Positions 61,470 to 64,000 of a stretch of 64,000 nucleotides of DNA are shown one piece after another. The stretch is from positions 1,522,001 through 1,586,000 of the forward strand of contig NC_087389.1 in assembly GCF_963675165.1 (NCBI RefSeq), read 5' to 3'. Every line of letters begins with the position of its first letter. Position 1 is the first letter of the stretch. The notes under the pieces are model-generated. The model was not told where the DNA came from. It did no database searches and saw only the letters and a list, made by a program, of their open reading frames with translations. A program made the translations under genes and the position numbers. This stretch comes from Halichondria panicea. Taxonomy: Eukaryota; Porifera; Demospongiae; Suberitida; Halichondriidae.

Positions 61470-61983
61470 ATAGATTGAAGAGTTAGAGGGATAGGAAACG
61501 GTTGGTATCTCGAGTAACATCCGCGCTACGCTGTGGTTTAATCGAGGCCATCACAACAATATCTATTTCTACACTCAGTGCATAATAAACTACAAGTAAC
61601 TGTGCTTAGTCCGTGCAACTCACTTATATTTCAAGGTCTATACCTATTGTAGTAGTCATAACCAGCACGCTTACACGTTACATGTTCCAATAGCTCTAAA
61701 ACAGCCTTGGGAACATATAACTTTATTGGAAAGTCTCTTTTTACTGGGTGTGGTCAGTCATTAGCAAGTACTACACGTGGCTCATGGACTAGGCGTGTTA
61801 TAAGTTGCTGAAAGAGATGATGTCTCGAGGAAACACAGCTTTGGGAGTTACCTGACAAAAATATGGTTAATAGCCTCGTTCATAGGGCGTAGCGCGGATA
61901 ATTTTCGAGGCTCCACTGCAGATTCAATGTAAAATCATCACGTGCACCACTCCGTTTCCTATCCCTCTAACTCTTCAATCTAT
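61470..61983. mobile_element. 514-bp inverted-repeat element with 8-9 bp target duplication
   Basis: Terminal inverted repeats are identical over 32 bp, beginning ATAGATTGAAGAGTTAGAGG. Flanks are gattccacc (61461-61469) and gattccaca (61984-61992), an 8/9 match. It is the only sizeable object between the LRRC8-like gene and the Cys-rich gene. The interior has gcgtagcgcggata / tccgcgctacgc, a second inverted pair. No coding capacity is seen. Confidence 0.88.
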
Positions 61984-62516
61984 GATTCCACAAGGGTATT
62001 ATTTGGTGTACACAACTGTACTAGTTGCCAAGCATGTGGGCTGTTACACATACGTCATGTGACTATGTGGACATGCATGTTTGTGGTCGGTGTTCTATTT
62101 GACCAATTAACACTAAGCCACACACTCTGTTATGTGGTCATTGCATACCCTCAGGTGCACCTCTACTATAGAGCAGTGTATTGTTATCAGATTGCCTTAC
62201 TACTCTTATTTGGCAATTATACAGTTTGCTATCAAGCAATAACAATATTAGACAATCATATCTGCGGCCAGAGAGCTGACCAATGGGATTGCAGCATAGG
62301 AACAATGGGAAATCATTCAATAGACACGGCACACGTGATTTAACTACATTCATTCGGCAATAGCAAACCACAAGATAAGAAATAGAGAGGTGGTTCTCTC
62401 TAAGTTAGGAAAACACTCTAAGCTTAGGAATTAACCTTGATTGGTGGTATATGTGTAGACTAGAGGTTTTGGTGTTCTAAGCTACAAGACAAAGCTACTC
62501 CTGAGTTAGTCAAAAC
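61984..62516. other. Intergenic, upstream of the Cys-rich gene
   Basis: Apart from the right-hand target duplication of the preceding element, I see no repeat or coding signal in this 533-bp stretch. It presumably holds the promoter of the Cys-rich gene. Confidence 0.45.
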
Positions 62517-63391
62517 ATGTCAGGCAAAGACAAGGTAAGTGATCACACAGTTTACACAGGAACACACAAACCACTTGAGATATTACATACATGTACAAAC
62601 CACATACCCTGAGGCTACACAACCAGTACAGTAATTACAGCCAAAACAAGGGAGTAATAATTATACATTATTTGTTCTCGTCCCCCTCTTTTATAGAGGC
62701 TTGATCCGGGGACGGACTGGGACAGCGAGGAGGAATGGGAGGAGAGAGAGAGACTGGTGGTCGCCAACACACACACACAGCACTGGAACAACGACAAAGC
62801 CGAGCAGACTGCTACATCGCCAGGGTTTGTGGCGTTTGTGAGGAACGATGTGGGCTGTGGGGGGTGGAGGAAGGGTGGAGCACTCATGGACCCCACACAG
62901 AGCAAAAAGGCATCTGCACAACCAGAAACAGTGAGTACCGAATCGGGTTAATTTCATATGGTGGAAATGTTGGTATTTTTCGTATTGTAGAGGATTATCC
63001 TGAAATCAAAATTGCAAAATTACAATAGGTTTTACGTCACCATTCTGAGCTGTACGAACATTTAGAATACAAAATAGGTAGTGCATACGAAAATGTGCAC
63101 TAACGAAAATTACGTATAATTACACTAAGATTGAGTTATTTTTTACTGTCTACACTATAGAGGCCTTGTATCAGCTGCGACCAGCCCACGACAGTATGGC
63201 ACTCAGCGGAGAGGTTTACCTGTGATGCAGACAATGCTGGCGACCCACAGGAGTTGAGAGCTCACAACCAGCTGTGTACGGCATGTGCCACGGACGAAGA
63301 GAAGTGCTCAGAATGCCCATACCATCCCGACTCTTTCTACAAGAATGATGTGGACGAGAACAGAGTACCAGAAGTTGTCTGGAGAGCCTGA
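62517..63391 (+). CDS. Small Cys-rich, putative zinc-binding protein of unknown family
   Basis: Three exons (62517-62534, 62697-62930, 63161-63391) encode 160 residues. The first exon supplies MSGKDK. Residues ~10-25 are Trp/Glu-rich (TDWDSEEEWEERER). The C-terminal third has CISC, a spaced Cys, CTAC and CSEC with two nearby His, enough for one or two zinc sites. No signal peptide or membrane helix is present. All introns are phase 0 and splice sites are canonical, which supports a real gene. I do not recognise the family. It sits between two LRRC8-like paralogues on the same strand, but nothing in the sequence ties it to them. Confidence 0.7.
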
Positions 63392-63791
63392 GGGGACACT
63401 TAGTGACACTGACCCTGTATGTGAGAACTGCATATATACTTAGTGTGCAATAATAATTCAGTATTGCCTGTACCAAGAGTATTATTCTTGCCTGTACCTA
63501 ATGTTCATTTAATTAGCTTTCTTGCGAGTTTGATCAATTATTATTAGAGGCTACAGTTTTTCTGAATTTGGGGTGTAACTGCGGACTGTGCAACTATAGA
63601 CATTTATCTCTTAGGAAACAGTTTTTTGGACCATCCAATTTGTCTGTCACATTTCATGTAGTGTGGTCAGATTTGTCTGTAGTGGGAAATTCCCAAATGT
63701 TTACACAAGTAAATACCTCAATAATCCACAAACAGTCAACTAGTATAGTGTCTAGCTAGCTAGCTATAATAGCCAGCCAGCCAGCAAGAGA
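63392..63791. other. Intergenic, upstream of second LRRC8-like gene
   Basis: This 400-bp spacer ends in tagctagctagctataatag and the tandem ccagccagccagc just before the next start codon. No other feature is seen. Confidence 0.45.
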
Positions 63792-64000
63792 ATGAGTTTC
63801 TTACAGGATTCCATTGGCAGTAACAAAGCAGAGGAGCTGGATGACTCTAACAAAGAAGATGGGATCAAGCCCAGAGAGTTTTTCTGGGACAACATTGTTC
63901 TGTTTGTGGTCTCTTCAATCATTGGACTTGCAGCCATTGATGTTGTCACTGAGTTTATTCGAGGGGGTGATGTCTCTTGCTTCTCTCCACAAGGTGTGGA
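63792..64000 (+). CDS. Second LRRC8-like channel, 5' end only
   Basis: The first 69 codons are open to the window edge. REFFWDNIVLFVVSSIIGL followed by AIDVVTEFIRGG corresponds to EFFWDKIVVLLATSIIGL and its sequel in the gene at 57520; 18 of 30 residues from FFWD to RGG are identical. Both proteins have a ~35-residue acidic N-terminal leader and a Cys shortly after TM1. It is therefore a same-strand tandem paralogue separated by the Cys-rich gene. Everything beyond TM1 lies outside the window. Confidence 0.8.
   Translation, partial: MSFLQDSIGSNKAEELDDSNKEDGIKPREFFWDNIVLFVVSSIIGLAAIDVVTEFIRGGDVSCFSPQGV

Overview
The window looks like a piece of a compact, intron-rich animal genome. ETS-domain, MICAL and NCKIPSD genes are metazoan, a DNAI7 gene implies motile cilia, and introns are mostly 40-400 bp. 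A single-exon beta-helix receptor of a type I associate with sponges, an LRRC8-like channel without leucine-rich repeats and very tight gene spacing point to an early-branching animal, most likely a demosponge. That assignment is inference; no rRNA or mitochondrial marker is present. I found no tRNA, rRNA or CRISPR and no LTR or capsid-bearing element.

Layout, left to right. (-) GH31 sulfoquinovosidase-like gene, 3' end outside the window; (-) intronless beta-helix multi-pass receptor; (+) CDC123; (-) NCKIPSD/SPIN90 with two SH3 domains; (+) mu-class GST; (+) GCC1 golgin, whose last intron holds a complete tetraspanin gene on the other strand; (-) C12orf4 homologue; (-) MICAL F-actin monooxygenase; (-) STYXL1-like pseudophosphatase; (-) ELOVL elongase a; (-) DNAI7/CASC1; (+) MIPEP; (-) a 94-residue unknown protein; (-) ETS factor; (-) ELOVL elongase b; (+) LRRC8-like channel; (+) small Cys-rich protein; (+) 5' end of a second LRRC8-like channel. 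Every gene model was assembled by hand by joining exons in frame at GT/AG sites, and the reading frame closes in each one.

Neighbours are mostly packed head-to-head (beta-helix/CDC123, NCKIPSD/GST, DNAI7/MIPEP with 156 bp between start codons, ELOVL-b/LRRC8-like) or tail-to-tail (CDC123/NCKIPSD, GCC1/C12orf4, MIPEP/94-aa gene). There is no operon-like logic. MICAL and NCKIPSD both act on actin but are not adjacent, and the two elongases are dispersed paralogues sharing exon boundaries.

Introns carry many short non-autonomous DNA elements: six copies of a TACCGTATAGCG-ended family, two copies of a CAGAGGAGGTACGACA-ended family with 9-bp target duplications, a 365-bp element with a perfect 10-bp duplication, a pogo-like element, a hAT-like element and an 849-bp foldback element. 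A 514-bp element lies between genes. Long (GT/CA)n tracts lie inside introns and several form the splice acceptor itself. The observations I rate highest are the LRR-less LRRC8-type tandem genes with a novel C-terminal region, the animal sulfoquinovosidase, the catalytically dead STYXL1-like protein, and a cluster of TTCTTGGAA sites around the ETS gene.
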